Of a stretch of DNA of 64,000 nt, positions 1-8,633 are shown piece by piece (position 1 is the stretch's first letter; each line of letters starts with the position of its first letter). Source of the DNA: Rikenellaceae bacterium (GTDB taxonomy: Bacteria > Bacteroidota > Bacteroidia > Bacteroidales > Rikenellaceae); assembly GCA_015060165.1 (NCBI GenBank), contig SUZC01000003.1, forward strand, positions 1-64,000. Direction: 5' to 3'. The notes under the pieces are model-generated. The model was not told the DNA's origin, searched no databases, and saw only the letters and a list, made by a program, of their open reading frames with translations. The position numbers and the translations under genes were made by a program.

Positions 1-1284
1 CATTATGACAACATCAAGCGTATGGTCAAGGAAAAGACCGGGCGTGCCATGCAGGAGAAGGAGCGTGAACGCAAAGGCAAAAACGGAAAGATTATCAAAG
101 TGGCGGGGTGTTCTCCTATCCGTGAAGGTGTATTGCTTATCAAAGCAGATACTACCTTGAATGATCTTCGCAGATTTTGTGATATATGCGAACAGCGTTG
201 GGGTATCACTCCGATACAGATTTTCATGCACAAGGATGAAGGGCATTGGCTCCCTGGCGAACCCGATGCAGGCGATAAGGAGAGCTTCAAAATTGGTGGC
301 AGATGGTTCAAACCGAACTACCATGCCCATATCGTTTTTGATTGGATGAACCACGAAACTGGCAAGAGCTGCAAACTCAATGATGATGACATGATGGAAA
401 TGCAGACATTGGCATCCGAGATTCTATCAATGGAGCGAGGACAATCCAAAGCCGAGACTGGCAAGGAGCATTTGGAACGTAACGACTTCATTCTTGAGAA
501 GCAGAAATCCGAACTCCGTAACTTGGATGCCGTAAGGCGATACAAAGAGTATCAGGTGAAGGTTGCCGAGCAAGAGGTTCAGGAAGCAGAGAGTATAACA
601 CAAGCCCTACGTGATGAAGCCCTGCAAAAAGAGAAGCAGAATGAAATGCTCGACAAGACTATCAGTGATAAACGCTCCAAGTTAAACAAGGAGAAAGGAA
701 GTCAATTGCTCGGTGCTGTTGCAGATTGGGCTACAGGAAAGTCCAAAGCACTGAAAGGTGATATAGAGGACTTGAAACTTGATTTGGCGGAAGCACACGA
801 AGCCATAGCCGAAGAACGCAAACGAACACAGGCAGAAACCGCCAAGCTCGAAGCCTATAAGAAATCAGTTGCACAGCAGATGGAAAGTGCCGTTCGCAAT
901 GCTGTACTTAAAAAGGATGATGAGATTCGCAACTTGAAAGACCGTCTTTCTTGGAGAGACAAGATGCTGAGGATATTTACAAAAATCCTAATGCAAAGTA
1001 ATGGGACTTTCAGAAAAGCTGTCGATTCAATCATCAGTTTTGCCAAGGATACATATCGCAGCATCTTCAACAGAGAGGAGACAAAGACCATCAAGAGTGT
1101 AATGGAAGCCTTTGGGAAAAATAAGGAGGATTACAGAGCTATCGGAACTTTCCTTGTGTTCACGGCTGACAAGAAAGAGAACCTATCCAATAGCGAGTAC
1201 AGCAAGGTCTCCCGTGAAGTGGATGATGTTGCTATAGGCAGATATGAGCAAGCTCAAAAGCGTGGGAACTCAATGAAGTTGTAA
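1..1284 (+). CDS. MobV-family relaxase (Mob/Pre), C-terminal part, cut by window edge
   Basis: The reading frame is open back to base 1 (codons for HYDNIKR precede the first ATG at 22), so this is the 3' part of a longer gene. MobV relaxases nick oriT of mobilizable plasmids and integrative elements and lead the strand into a conjugation pore supplied by another element. Visible support is the HKDEGHW segment (about residue 70 from the ATG) followed by NYHAHIVFDW, the His-rich metal/active-site region of the family, then a long Lys/Glu/Gln-rich coiled coil (about residues 140-300) typical of MobV C-termini. The catalytic N-terminus is outside the window. A stem-loop terminator follows. This is the main evidence that the left end of the window is mobile DNA. 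Confidence 0.85.
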   Translation, partial: HYDNIKRMVKEKTGRAMQEKERERKGKNGKIIKVAGCSPIREGVLLIKADTTLNDLRRFCDICEQRWGITPIQIFMHKDEGHWLPGEPDAGDKESFKIGGRWFKPNYHAHIVFDWMNHETGKSCKLNDDDMMEMQTLASEILSMERGQSKAETGKEHLERNDFILEKQKSELRNLDAVRRYKEYQVKVAEQEVQEAESITQALRDEALQKEKQNEMLDKTISDKRSKLNKEKGSQLLGAVADWATGKSKALKGDIEDLKLDLAEAHEAIAEERKRTQAETAKLEAYKKSVAQQMESAVRNAVLKKDDEIRNLKDRLSWRDKMLRIFTKILMQSNGTFRKAVDSIISFAKDTYRSIFNREETKTIKSVMEAFGKNKEDYRAIGTFLVFTADKKENLSNSEYSKVSREVDDVAIGRYEQAQKRGNSMKL

Positions 1285-1294
1285 ATTGATTACT

Positions 1295-1338
1295 AAGCAG
1301 GTAAAAACGATGATTTAGATTGATTTTTACCTGCTTTT
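1295..1338 (+). terminator. Intrinsic terminator after mob
   Basis: Inverted repeat AAGCAGGTAAAAA (1295-1307) / TTTTTACCTGCTT (1324-1336) ending in a T run. It separates the relaxase from the next gene. Confidence 0.7.
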
Positions 1339-1361
1339 ACTTTTAAGTCGAAAAAAAGCAG

Positions 1362-1369
1362 TATTTTTG
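1362..1369 (+). promoter_or_regulatory. -7 element of the AlbA_2 gene promoter
   Basis: TATTTTTG matches the Bacteroidota -7 consensus TAnnTTTG and lies 14 bp before the ATG at 1384. No convincing -33 TTTG is seen, so the transcript would have a very short leader. Confidence 0.45.
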
Positions 1370-1383
1370 CAAAAAATCATCGC

Positions 1384-2949
1384 ATGACAGAAAAGGATTT
1401 AATTGAATTGAGGAATGGAGCTGAAGTTACTAAGGCTCAGTTCAAGGAACGTGTGTTGGATAAATACGATACGGCATGCGAGTTGGTCGCATTCTCAAAT
1501 AGTCGCGGAGGTAAGATCGTGGTTGGTATCAATGATAAGACAGGGCACATCAACCCATTGTCTTTTGTGGAAATACAAGAAACCACAAATCTGCTGACAA
1601 ATTTAGCAAGTGAGAATGTCTTTCCTAATATCTTAATCAGTGTAGATACCGTCAAAGTTGATGGTGGACACGTTGTTGTTGCCACTATTCCCGAAGGTAA
1701 AAACAAACCTTACCACGATAACAAAGGTATTGTATGGGTGAAAAATGGCTCTGATAAACGCAGAGTATTTGACAATGCTGAATTAGCAGAAATGATGACA
1801 GAATGTGGCAGTTTTCATCCCGATGAAGCCGCAGTAAATGACTCGTCTATTGATGACCTTGACTTGGAAACCGTTAAGGCATTTCTCTTGGGCCGTTTTG
1901 CTTCCCGCTTTGAGAATGTTGGTTTATCCGAAATAGATTTGCGTAAACAGCCTATTGAAAAGTTGGTTGATATTATCGGTGAAGGTTTTACATTAGAGAA
2001 ATTGTTTAGGAATTTACGTTTTATTCGTCCTGATGGAAAACTTACAGTCGCATCAATGCTGTTGTTTGGTAAAGCACCTCAGCGTTGGCTTCCTGTTCTT
2101 ACCACTAAATGTGTTTCTTTTTATGGAAACGATGAAAGCGGTATGACTTTCCGTGATAAAGTGGATGGCGAGGCTATGGAGGGTAATCTTCTTCATCAAT
2201 TCAGCTACGTTATGGACTTTTTCCGCCGGAATTTACGAATGATTCAAGACGGCGAAGAGTTTAATCAGCAAGGCAAAATTGAAATACCTATCATTGCATT
2301 GCAAGAATTGGTGGTCAATTCAATGGTTCACCGTTCGCTCGTCCGTCAATGTCCGATCCGAATCTTTATCTTTGATAATCGAGTGGAAATCCACAGTCCG
2401 GGCACACTTCCGGGTGGATTAACAGTCAAGGATATTGAGGCTGGCACATCGTTACCCCGTAATAATTTCTTGTTCAGTAATGCTATTTTCTCATTACCGT
2501 ATGCTGGTATAGGTACGGGTATCAGACGATGTATAAGTCTCGGAATTAAACCGGTGTTTAAGAATGATGAAAATCTGAACGAGTTTGTTATTATCATTCC
2601 TCGATTAGATGAGAATGGTAACCAAGTAACTAAGTCAGATGAAAAAAGTAACCAAGTGCAGGGTGAAAAAAGTAACCAAGTAACCAAGTCAGACGAAGAT
2701 AGTAACCAAGTGAAAGGCGAAAAGGAACTAAGTCATCCTAAATTGACAAAGCAGCAAGAAGATATACGAAATTTCTGCTCTATACCACGCACTGCACAAG
2801 AAATTATGGATAGATTGGGCATTACCAACCAATCCAAGAATCGTCAAAGACATATACAACCACTTTTGGATATGGGCATTTTGGAAATGACAAACCCAGA
2901 GAATCCTACGGCCAATAATCAAAGATATCGAAGAACTCCCAAGAAATAG
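1384..2949 (+). CDS. AlbA_2 (Schlafen-like) / RecG-like C-terminal domain regulator
   Basis: 521 aa. The N-terminal 120 residues fit the AlbA_2 putative DNA-binding domain (ELVAFSNSRGGKIVVGIND, then a phosphate-loop-like IPEGKNKPYH...GIVWVKNGSDKR stretch). The middle resembles the ATP-binding HATPase_c_4 module that follows AlbA_2 in proteins often misnamed RecG helicase (ALQELVVNSMVHRS near residue 305; SPGTLPGG near 340). The last 65 residues look like a winged helix. Residues about 412-450 carry a degenerate repeat of the type SNQV-x-GEK / SNQVTKSDE, probably a flexible linker. Such proteins are common on mobile elements and are usually called transcriptional regulators; no helicase motifs are present. 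Target genes cannot be told from the sequence. Confidence 0.75.
   Translation: MTEKDLIELRNGAEVTKAQFKERVLDKYDTACELVAFSNSRGGKIVVGINDKTGHINPLSFVEIQETTNLLTNLASENVFPNILISVDTVKVDGGHVVVATIPEGKNKPYHDNKGIVWVKNGSDKRRVFDNAELAEMMTECGSFHPDEAAVNDSSIDDLDLETVKAFLLGRFASRFENVGLSEIDLRKQPIEKLVDIIGEGFTLEKLFRNLRFIRPDGKLTVASMLLFGKAPQRWLPVLTTKCVSFYGNDESGMTFRDKVDGEAMEGNLLHQFSYVMDFFRRNLRMIQDGEEFNQQGKIEIPIIALQELVVNSMVHRSLVRQCPIRIFIFDNRVEIHSPGTLPGGLTVKDIEAGTSLPRNNFLFSNAIFSLPYAGIGTGIRRCISLGIKPVFKNDENLNEFVIIIPRLDENGNQVTKSDEKSNQVQGEKSNQVTKSDEDSNQVKGEKELSHPKLTKQQEDIRNFCSIPRTAQEIMDRLGITNQSKNRQRHIQPLLDMGILEMTNPENPTANNQRYRRTPKK
2617..2730 (+). repeat. Intragenic degenerate tandem repeat (SNQV/TKSDE/GEK linker)
   Basis: The core AGTAACCAAGT and close variants recur several times at irregular spacing inside the AlbA_2 gene, encoding repeated SNQV units. 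Copy number could change by slippage without breaking the frame if whole units are gained or lost. Confidence 0.6.
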
Positions 2950-2978
2950 GAGTTTGAACCAACCCCGAAATAACAGAA

Positions 2979-3020
2979 CCCGTCAGCATCCCGTAAGAAC
3001 TGCTGGCGGGTCACGTTTTT
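2979..3020 (+). terminator. Intrinsic terminator after AlbA_2 gene
   Basis: CCCGTCAGCA (2979-2988) pairs with TGCTGGCGGG (3001-3010) with one mismatch, then TTTTT at 3016-3020. The rest of the 350-bp gap to 3299 holds an imperfect inverted repeat (about 3146-3201, TAAAAGC...GCTTTTA) and no ORF. Confidence 0.75.
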
Positions 3021-3298
3021 ATGGCTATAAGTCAACTTCCGAATGAATTGTTCCAATCCCGCACTAAGAAAAGAAACTTTTGCAAATAGACGTAATTAAA
3101 CAGCTTTTGGACGATAAAATACATAACTTCATACATCAGTTATTAGATAATAAAAGCCAAAGGGTTGCATTATGATTTATGTACACCTTTAGCTTTTATC
3201 TCCCTTAAGTGGATATTCTTGTAATATGGTGGATAGAGGTCAGCTAACATTCTACATATACTTTATTTTGGTGTGTTTTTGAAAAATATTCAAAAAAA

Positions 3299-3802
3299 AT
3301 GAATCAAAGTAAAAGTGAAAGCAAAATTACAAAAGTGATTACAGTGAGTGGAAATGAAAGAGTTACAGTTTTGGATTTGCCAGCACAAAAAGACCTATTG
3401 CTTGAAATGTTGGAAAACCTATCCTCTGAAACAAGATTCGAAGATTATGTTTTCGTAAGAAAAGGGTTTGGCCACAAGAAAGTAAAAGTAGTGGATGTGA
3501 TATATCTTGAGGCACAACAGAATTACTGCAACCTTTTCATGATAGATGGCACCAAACTGACAGTCACAATGCCAATGAATGAGGTGTATGAGTATTTTAA
3601 TCCAAGGTGTTTCAAAAGAGTGCATCGTTCGTTTGTCGTCAATCTCGAACACGTGGAATCATATGAAGGTAACATGCTTGTGATGGATGACAGCAGAATA
3701 ATAACCATTGGTCGCAATTACAGAGAACAGGTTGCAAAGGAATTCGTTTGCATTGGTTCTCGAAAGCGTGTTAGAAATAAGAAAATGCCGTTTGGTGGAT
3801 GA
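3299..3802 (+). CDS. LytTR-domain DNA-binding protein
   Basis: 167 aa. Residues about 50-150 fit the LytTR DNA-binding domain: VFVRKGFGHKKVKVVDVIYL opens it, followed by EAQQNYC and the conserved FKRVHRSFVVN block; the C-terminal part ends basic (GSRKRVRNKK). There is no receiver domain, so this is a stand-alone LytTR regulator not obviously driven by phosphorylation. LytTR proteins bind direct repeats upstream of secreted virulence or bacteriocin-type genes. The gene is 101 bp upstream of the MACPF gene in the same direction, so control of that gene is a reasonable inference. The ATG at 3299 follows an A-rich stretch without Shine-Dalgarno, as usual here. Confidence 0.85.
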   Translation: MNQSKSESKITKVITVSGNERVTVLDLPAQKDLLLEMLENLSSETRFEDYVFVRKGFGHKKVKVVDVIYLEAQQNYCNLFMIDGTKLTVTMPMNEVYEYFNPRCFKRVHRSFVVNLEHVESYEGNMLVMDDSRIITIGRNYREQVAKEFVCIGSRKRVRNKKMPFGG

Positions 3803-3847
3803 TTCTGCTGTTTAGTGAATTGATTCATCAGACTACAACCTTAAGGA

Positions 3848-3855
3848 TAATTTTG
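3848..3855 (+). promoter_or_regulatory. -7 element of MACPF gene promoter
   Basis: TAATTTTG, an exact TAnnTTTG match 49 bp before the ATG at 3904. A -33 element at the usual distance is not clear, which would suit an activator-dependent promoter (inference). Confidence 0.5.
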
Positions 3856-3903
3856 CAGTATCGGAGTTTATAAACTTAATGTATAACTTAAAACATCAGT
3901 ATT

Positions 3904-5394
3904 ATGAGTGAGCAAAATGTAACAGGTTTGCGTGGTGGTGTTAACATCTACGACGACAAGTTGGTAAACAAAACCGGATTGGGATGTGGTTGTGATATCA
4001 CAGGGGAAATCGGAAATTGTAAAACACAGATTCTTGACTTTGAGAAGTTGAAGAATGCTGGTGCTGTTGAAATTGACGCAACACAGGAGAAACTCAAAAT
4101 TATCCGTACGGGAGAAAATTATGCAGAGATGACAAAAAATGTCAATGGTGCATTGGCGAATGGTTGTGCATTGGATTTTGTAAAGATGGCCTTCAGTTGG
4201 AATTTAAGTTCTTCCTTGAAATCAAAAACAAGGAGTCTTGATATATACGAGTATGGTGTGACGATGATTGTAAACAAAATGTATGCAATGAATATCAAGC
4301 CCGAAATGTATTCGCAACTGAAAAACTTCATCAGTGATACAGCATGGGCAGAAATCAATGCTACAGGAGATGTGAACCGTACAGACATTTCTAAAATTAT
4401 GAAATTGTATGAGAAATACGGTACACACATTTCCACACAGGCATTTTATGGCGCACTATATCAGTACTTCATGTTCCGTGAATATAGTGAATGGGAAAGT
4501 AGTATGGAGTCCCAAATGAAGATTGGTATGAATGCCAAGTGCCCTATTCCAGAAACAGGAATGACAGTCAGTGGCAACAATGAAGCTTCAACGTCTACTG
4601 CTGATACCGAGTGCTACAAGAATTCCACAAAAGAGGAAATTGAACGACGAATTGGCGGAAATGTCAATATTGTTGATATGAATGAATGGTTCAATTCTTG
4701 TACGCCGGACAATCCCGATTCATGTGCACTTCTTGGATATTCTCTTTGTCCCGGTGGTTCAGATAATGGCGGTCTTGTTGCATTGTACGACTTGTTTGAA
4801 GAAAGTGACCCCCGTAGAAAAGCTATGCAGGATGCATTGGTGAAGTATGTTGAGGCACATGGAATTATTCTAACATGTTCAGAACTGGTAGTGATTGATG
4901 CTTTCGGTAAGCATTTTGCGGACGGAAATGCTCCGGCTTATCTTTATCAGGATTATAATGGTAAGAGACTAAAATACTATCGAATTGATGAAGAAATCTC
5001 AAAGCATGTAAGAGGTGTAACTAAAGGCAAATTCCATTTCTATTACTCATTAGGTCACCTCGTAGATAATGCTGTAGTTGATATGAAATTTGCAAACAGC
5101 GGAGATATTGATGGTGACTGGAAGGTTCGTGGTGACCATGCCAATGTAGGTGTTAGTGGTGATGTAAAGAACAGATATCTATGCACGAAAACTAAGAATT
5201 TCTTGAACAATGATGTACCGCGTAGCGAATTTGTTACTGGTTTTGGTGTCAAGGTTGATGGTAAAATCAAATCAATTTCAAAATATACCGAAACAGGCTA
5301 CAATTGGAAGCAAAATGGCGACAATTGGTATAAGGGACTCGTTCACGATGATGTCTATTGTATTTACACAAAAGACAAATTGAAGGATTTCTAA
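3904..5394 (+). CDS. MACPF (perforin-like) domain protein
   Basis: 496 aa. The MACPF signature is visible as LYEKYGTHISTQAFYGALYQ (about residues 161-180), preceded by an N-terminal block with GLGCGCDITGE that parallels the LGxGYxxT start of bacterial MACPF proteins. These proteins oligomerise into membrane pores; in Bacteroidales some are secreted antimicrobial proteins (BSAP type). The N-terminus (MSEQNVTGLRGGVN) has neither a Sec signal nor a lipobox, so export would need lysis or another route. The C-terminal 200 residues are Gly/Asp/Tyr-rich and may be the receptor-binding part. It sits between a LytTR regulator and a strong terminator as a single-gene unit. An antibacterial toxin role is inferred; no immunity gene is recognisable beside it. 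Confidence 0.85.
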   Translation: MSEQNVTGLRGGVNIYDDKLVNKTGLGCGCDITGEIGNCKTQILDFEKLKNAGAVEIDATQEKLKIIRTGENYAEMTKNVNGALANGCALDFVKMAFSWNLSSSLKSKTRSLDIYEYGVTMIVNKMYAMNIKPEMYSQLKNFISDTAWAEINATGDVNRTDISKIMKLYEKYGTHISTQAFYGALYQYFMFREYSEWESSMESQMKIGMNAKCPIPETGMTVSGNNEASTSTADTECYKNSTKEEIERRIGGNVNIVDMNEWFNSCTPDNPDSCALLGYSLCPGGSDNGGLVALYDLFEESDPRRKAMQDALVKYVEAHGIILTCSELVVIDAFGKHFADGNAPAYLYQDYNGKRLKYYRIDEEISKHVRGVTKGKFHFYYSLGHLVDNAVVDMKFANSGDIDGDWKVRGDHANVGVSGDVKNRYLCTKTKNFLNNDVPRSEFVTGFGVKVDGKIKSISKYTETGYNWKQNGDNWYKGLVHDDVYCIYTKDKLKDF

Positions 5395-5403
5395 AATAAT
5401 AGT

Positions 5404-5446
5404 GATTATCCTCCTATTGCCTTTGGTCTTGGGAGGATAATCTTTT
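5404..5446 (+). terminator. Intrinsic terminator after MACPF gene
   Basis: Perfect inverted repeat GATTATCCTCC (5404-5414) / GGAGGATAATC (5432-5442) followed by TTTT. Confidence 0.8.
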
Positions 5447-5541
5447 ATACACAATTCGCATTGCAATAAACTCATAAACAAAAAATGCGCTGCAAATGCT
5501 AAAAAATGCTTTCAAAAATGCCGTTTGTGCGAAAATTTAAT

Positions 5542-5954
<413 letters not shown>

Positions 5955-6152
5955 ATGATTGCAGAAGGAAAGAAGCGTTACGAACATCCAAGTATGACTA
6001 TCATCAACTTGGAGATTGCACAAATGATAGCCACAAGCGGAGATGTTACCGTAGGTGGCTGGGGCGATGGTGGAAGCCTCGGAGGTGGTGAAGCGGAGGA
6101 AAGTGCGTCTCGCCGTGGTGAATGGGGTAACCTATGGTATAACAAATTATAG
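5955..6152 (+). CDS. Small Gly-rich peptide, fimbrillin-operon leader gene
   Basis: 65 aa, no signal peptide. It begins MIAEGKKRYEHPSMTIINLE and has a Gly/Trp-rich centre (GGWGDGGSLGGGEAEE, about residues 35-50). The shape (basic start, 'xYExPxxxIxxLE', then Gly-rich tail) recurs in the next small ORF at 6161, so the two are probably paralogues and real genes. Function unknown; position at the head of a fimbrillin-type operon suggests a product secreted with, or controlling, the surface proteins, but this is inference. Confidence 0.6.
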   Translation: MIAEGKKRYEHPSMTIINLEIAQMIATSGDVTVGGWGDGGSLGGGEAEESASRRGEWGNLWYNKL

Positions 6153-6160
6153 AAGAATAT

Positions 6161-6301
6161 ATGTATAGGAATTGTAAGATATACGAAGCTCCGCAGGTGG
6201 AGGTTATTGAAGTGGCCGTTGAACAGGGATTTGCTGTTAGTAGCGTGGATGTCGATCCGTGGGGTGACGGTGGACACCTGGGCGATTATGATGTAGAATA
6301 A
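6161..6301 (+). CDS. Small peptide, paralogue of the preceding ORF
   Basis: 46 aa (ATG 6161, TAA 6299-6301), starting MYRNCKIYEAPQVEVIEVAV and ending DPWGDGGHLGDYDVE. It shares with the previous ORF the pattern 'K-Y-E-x-P-x-x-x-V/I-x-x-E', an alanine/serine turn, and the motif W-G-D-G-G-x-L-G. It lies 8 bp after the previous stop and 33 bp before the first fimbrillin gene, so it is almost certainly co-transcribed. Function not known. Confidence 0.6.
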   Translation: MYRNCKIYEAPQVEVIEVAVEQGFAVSSVDVDPWGDGGHLGDYDVE

Positions 6302-6334
6302 AAGAGTAAAAACAATATAAAAATTTAAGAAGCA

Positions 6335-7303
6335 ATGAAGACTAAGTATTTAGCTTTTGCAGCGGCTGCCTTTATGCTGGCAAGCTGCTCGAACGATGAG
6401 GATTTTGTTCCACAAGACAGCCTCAAGGACACGCCCATCACCGTTACAGTCGGTGTGGAGGGAATGTTGACCCGTGCAGGGTATGACACCGAGATTCTGC
6501 CTATTACCTTTTACTTGACTGTTAATCAGGAAGGGACGAATTATGATTACACCAACGTGCTGATGACAAAGAATGCGGGTACCGCCACTTATTCTGCTCC
6601 CGAAGGTACTACGCTGTTGTGGAAGGACGGAAATCACGAAGCAGCGGTAGTGAATGCCTATACCACCAATGCCACAACCTTCACCGTACAGACCGACCAG
6701 AGCACAACAGATGGCGTACTTGCCAGTGACTTGCTGGGTGCAGTAAAGACTGATGAAGAAGCAAGCGATATAAACATTAGTGGCAACAACATCGCAGTTG
6801 ATTTCCGTCACTTGCTCTGCAAGTTCGATGTAACCTTTTCGTGGGGTTCGGAACTTGAGGTGGAGACTATTACAGACAAGAGTATCAAGAGTGTCAAGTA
6901 TGTGGGCTTCGGTTCGGAGGTGTCGCTTGACCGTGAGGCTTGCACTGTTACAAACGGAACTGCCACTGACGACATCAAGGCATACGCCACCACTGCCGAC
7001 GAGGGTGTGACTTACCTTTCCGAAGCCATTTTTGCTCCTTATGTGGGTGAAACTCCCAAGATTGTCATCACCATCGAAACAACTACCAGCGAAGACGGAG
7101 CAGCTGTAACAGCAGAGCGTGTGTTCTCCATCAATGTGAATGCACCGACTGGCGGTTTTGTTTCGGGTAACCGCTATACTATGAATGTGACTATCGGAGG
7201 TACAGCTGCCGAAACAGGTGAAATTGGTATAGCCGAAGGTTGGGAAATCGGGGATGCCAATGGCGAAGCGGATGGTACAACAGGAAATATGGCAACTAAC
7301 TGA
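6335..7303 (+). CDS. Fimbrillin-family (Mfa-like) lipoprotein
   Basis: 322 aa. Lipoprotein signal with lipobox LASC (Cys18) followed by SNDEDF. It fits the fimbrillin/Mfa_like family of Bacteroidales: acidic linker after the Cys, then a conserved Thr-Arg (TRAG, Arg47), where maturation by an Arg-specific protease occurs in the P. gingivalis paradigm, then two beta-rich domains. In such systems the lipoprotein is exported, cleaved and polymerised by donor-strand exchange. No C-terminal extension is present, unlike its two downstream partners, so it could be the shaft/anchor subunit (inference). First of three genes in an operon with 15 and 19 bp gaps. Confidence 0.75.
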   Translation: MKTKYLAFAAAAFMLASCSNDEDFVPQDSLKDTPITVTVGVEGMLTRAGYDTEILPITFYLTVNQEGTNYDYTNVLMTKNAGTATYSAPEGTTLLWKDGNHEAAVVNAYTTNATTFTVQTDQSTTDGVLASDLLGAVKTDEEASDINISGNNIAVDFRHLLCKFDVTFSWGSELEVETITDKSIKSVKYVGFGSEVSLDREACTVTNGTATDDIKAYATTADEGVTYLSEAIFAPYVGETPKIVITIETTTSEDGAAVTAERVFSINVNAPTGGFVSGNRYTMNVTIGGTAAETGEIGIAEGWEIGDANGEADGTTGNMATN

Positions 7304-7318
7304 TAAATCAAAGAAACA

Positions 7319-8614
7319 ATGAAGACATATAAATACATCACCCTTGCGGCCCTCGCCCTCGGCTTCGCAGCCTGTACGCAGGACGACAACTTCGCGCCGC
7401 AGCAGGAGGACATCGTAAAGATTGCGTCCGCCAACATCGCTACCGAGGTACAGACTCGTGTCAACACCCTCGCAGATGGAACAATCTTTGAGAATACCGA
7501 CCAGATTCTCATGGTAAACAACAGCCGTACTACCAACAAGAACAGCGGCACATATACTTACGACGGTACTAACTGGAACCTTTCCGAAGGAGTGGTACTC
7601 TACGCATCATCAGGCACGAATGATTTCACCGCTTACTATCCGGCAAGCGTAGATTTCACATTGCCTACCGACCAAAGCACAGAGGCTGGCATCAAGTCTG
7701 CCGACCGTATGGTAGCCACTACTAACGGTGTAGCCAAAGGTGATGCCGTAGCACTCAGTTTTGAGCGTCAAAATGCCAAGATTACGATTTCGCCTATTTT
7801 GGCAACGGAGTTTACAGGCAAAAGCATCAGCAATTTGTTAATAGCCGAGGTTACACCTTTTCATCCTGAAGGAGCAACAGACTACTCAGCCATTATTACC
7901 CCTTCAGAAACTGGCTTTACCGTTTCTGTTACTGTGGATGGCCAGTCGCTCACTGCCACATCTTCCACTAAGATAGAGGTGGGCAATCACTACACATTTA
8001 ATCTGAAGGTGGGTAAAGATGTAGTAGAGATAACGAACGTCAGTGTCACAAAGTGGACGGAGCAGCCCATAAGTGATGTGGAAACAGATGAAACGCTTGA
8101 GGTATCTACACCCGAAGACTTTGAAACGGCCCTCGCAAGCGGTGGCAACATTGTACTGATGGCAGATATCGCGCTAACAAATAATGTAAAAGTGAAAAAG
8201 AACACTACCATCGTTCTTAACGGTTACACTCTCACCCCTGGCTCATTAGGATTAGGCGTTGAGAGAGGCTGCATGCTGACCGTGACTGGTGATGGTGCCG
8301 TGAACGGTGATGAGGGTCTCTGGGTATTTGCTGGAACTTTGAATCTGCAGGGTGGCACTGTTGACTGGCTGAATGTTTGTGAAACTAGCAGCACAGCCAA
8401 CATATCTGATGGTAAGGTTATAATTCTAACGGTATTTGCCGGCGGTACTGCTAATATTTCCGGAGGTTATGTGGGCGAACTTGATTATGATGAAGGCACT
8501 CTCATCATCACCGGTGGCACCTTCGGATTTGATCCTTCCGCTTATGTGGACACCTCAAATTACACTGTAACCGAAGCTGATGGCATTTGGACGGTTGCAC
8601 CATTAAATAACTAA
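7319..8614 (+). CDS. Fimbrillin-family lipoprotein with beta-helix-like C-terminal tail
   Basis: 431 aa; lipobox FAAC (Cys19), acidic linker, Thr-Arg at residues 46-47, then a fimbrillin-like half to about residue 250. The C-terminal 180 residues differ: short repeats with GGT / SGG turns (NLQGGTVDW, ANISGGYVG, LIITGGTFG) resemble a right-handed parallel beta-helix, ending DPSAYVDTSNYTVT, a tail shared with the next gene. A tip adhesin or surface-binding subunit is a fair inference. Gap of 15 bp from the previous gene. Confidence 0.7.
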   Translation: MKTYKYITLAALALGFAACTQDDNFAPQQEDIVKIASANIATEVQTRVNTLADGTIFENTDQILMVNNSRTTNKNSGTYTYDGTNWNLSEGVVLYASSGTNDFTAYYPASVDFTLPTDQSTEAGIKSADRMVATTNGVAKGDAVALSFERQNAKITISPILATEFTGKSISNLLIAEVTPFHPEGATDYSAIITPSETGFTVSVTVDGQSLTATSSTKIEVGNHYTFNLKVGKDVVEITNVSVTKWTEQPISDVETDETLEVSTPEDFETALASGGNIVLMADIALTNNVKVKKNTTIVLNGYTLTPGSLGLGVERGCMLTVTGDGAVNGDEGLWVFAGTLNLQGGTVDWLNVCETSSTANISDGKVIILTVFAGGTANISGGYVGELDYDEGTLIITGGTFGFDPSAYVDTSNYTVTEADGIWTVAPLNN

Positions 8615-8633
8615 CCCATAAATAGCATTCAAT

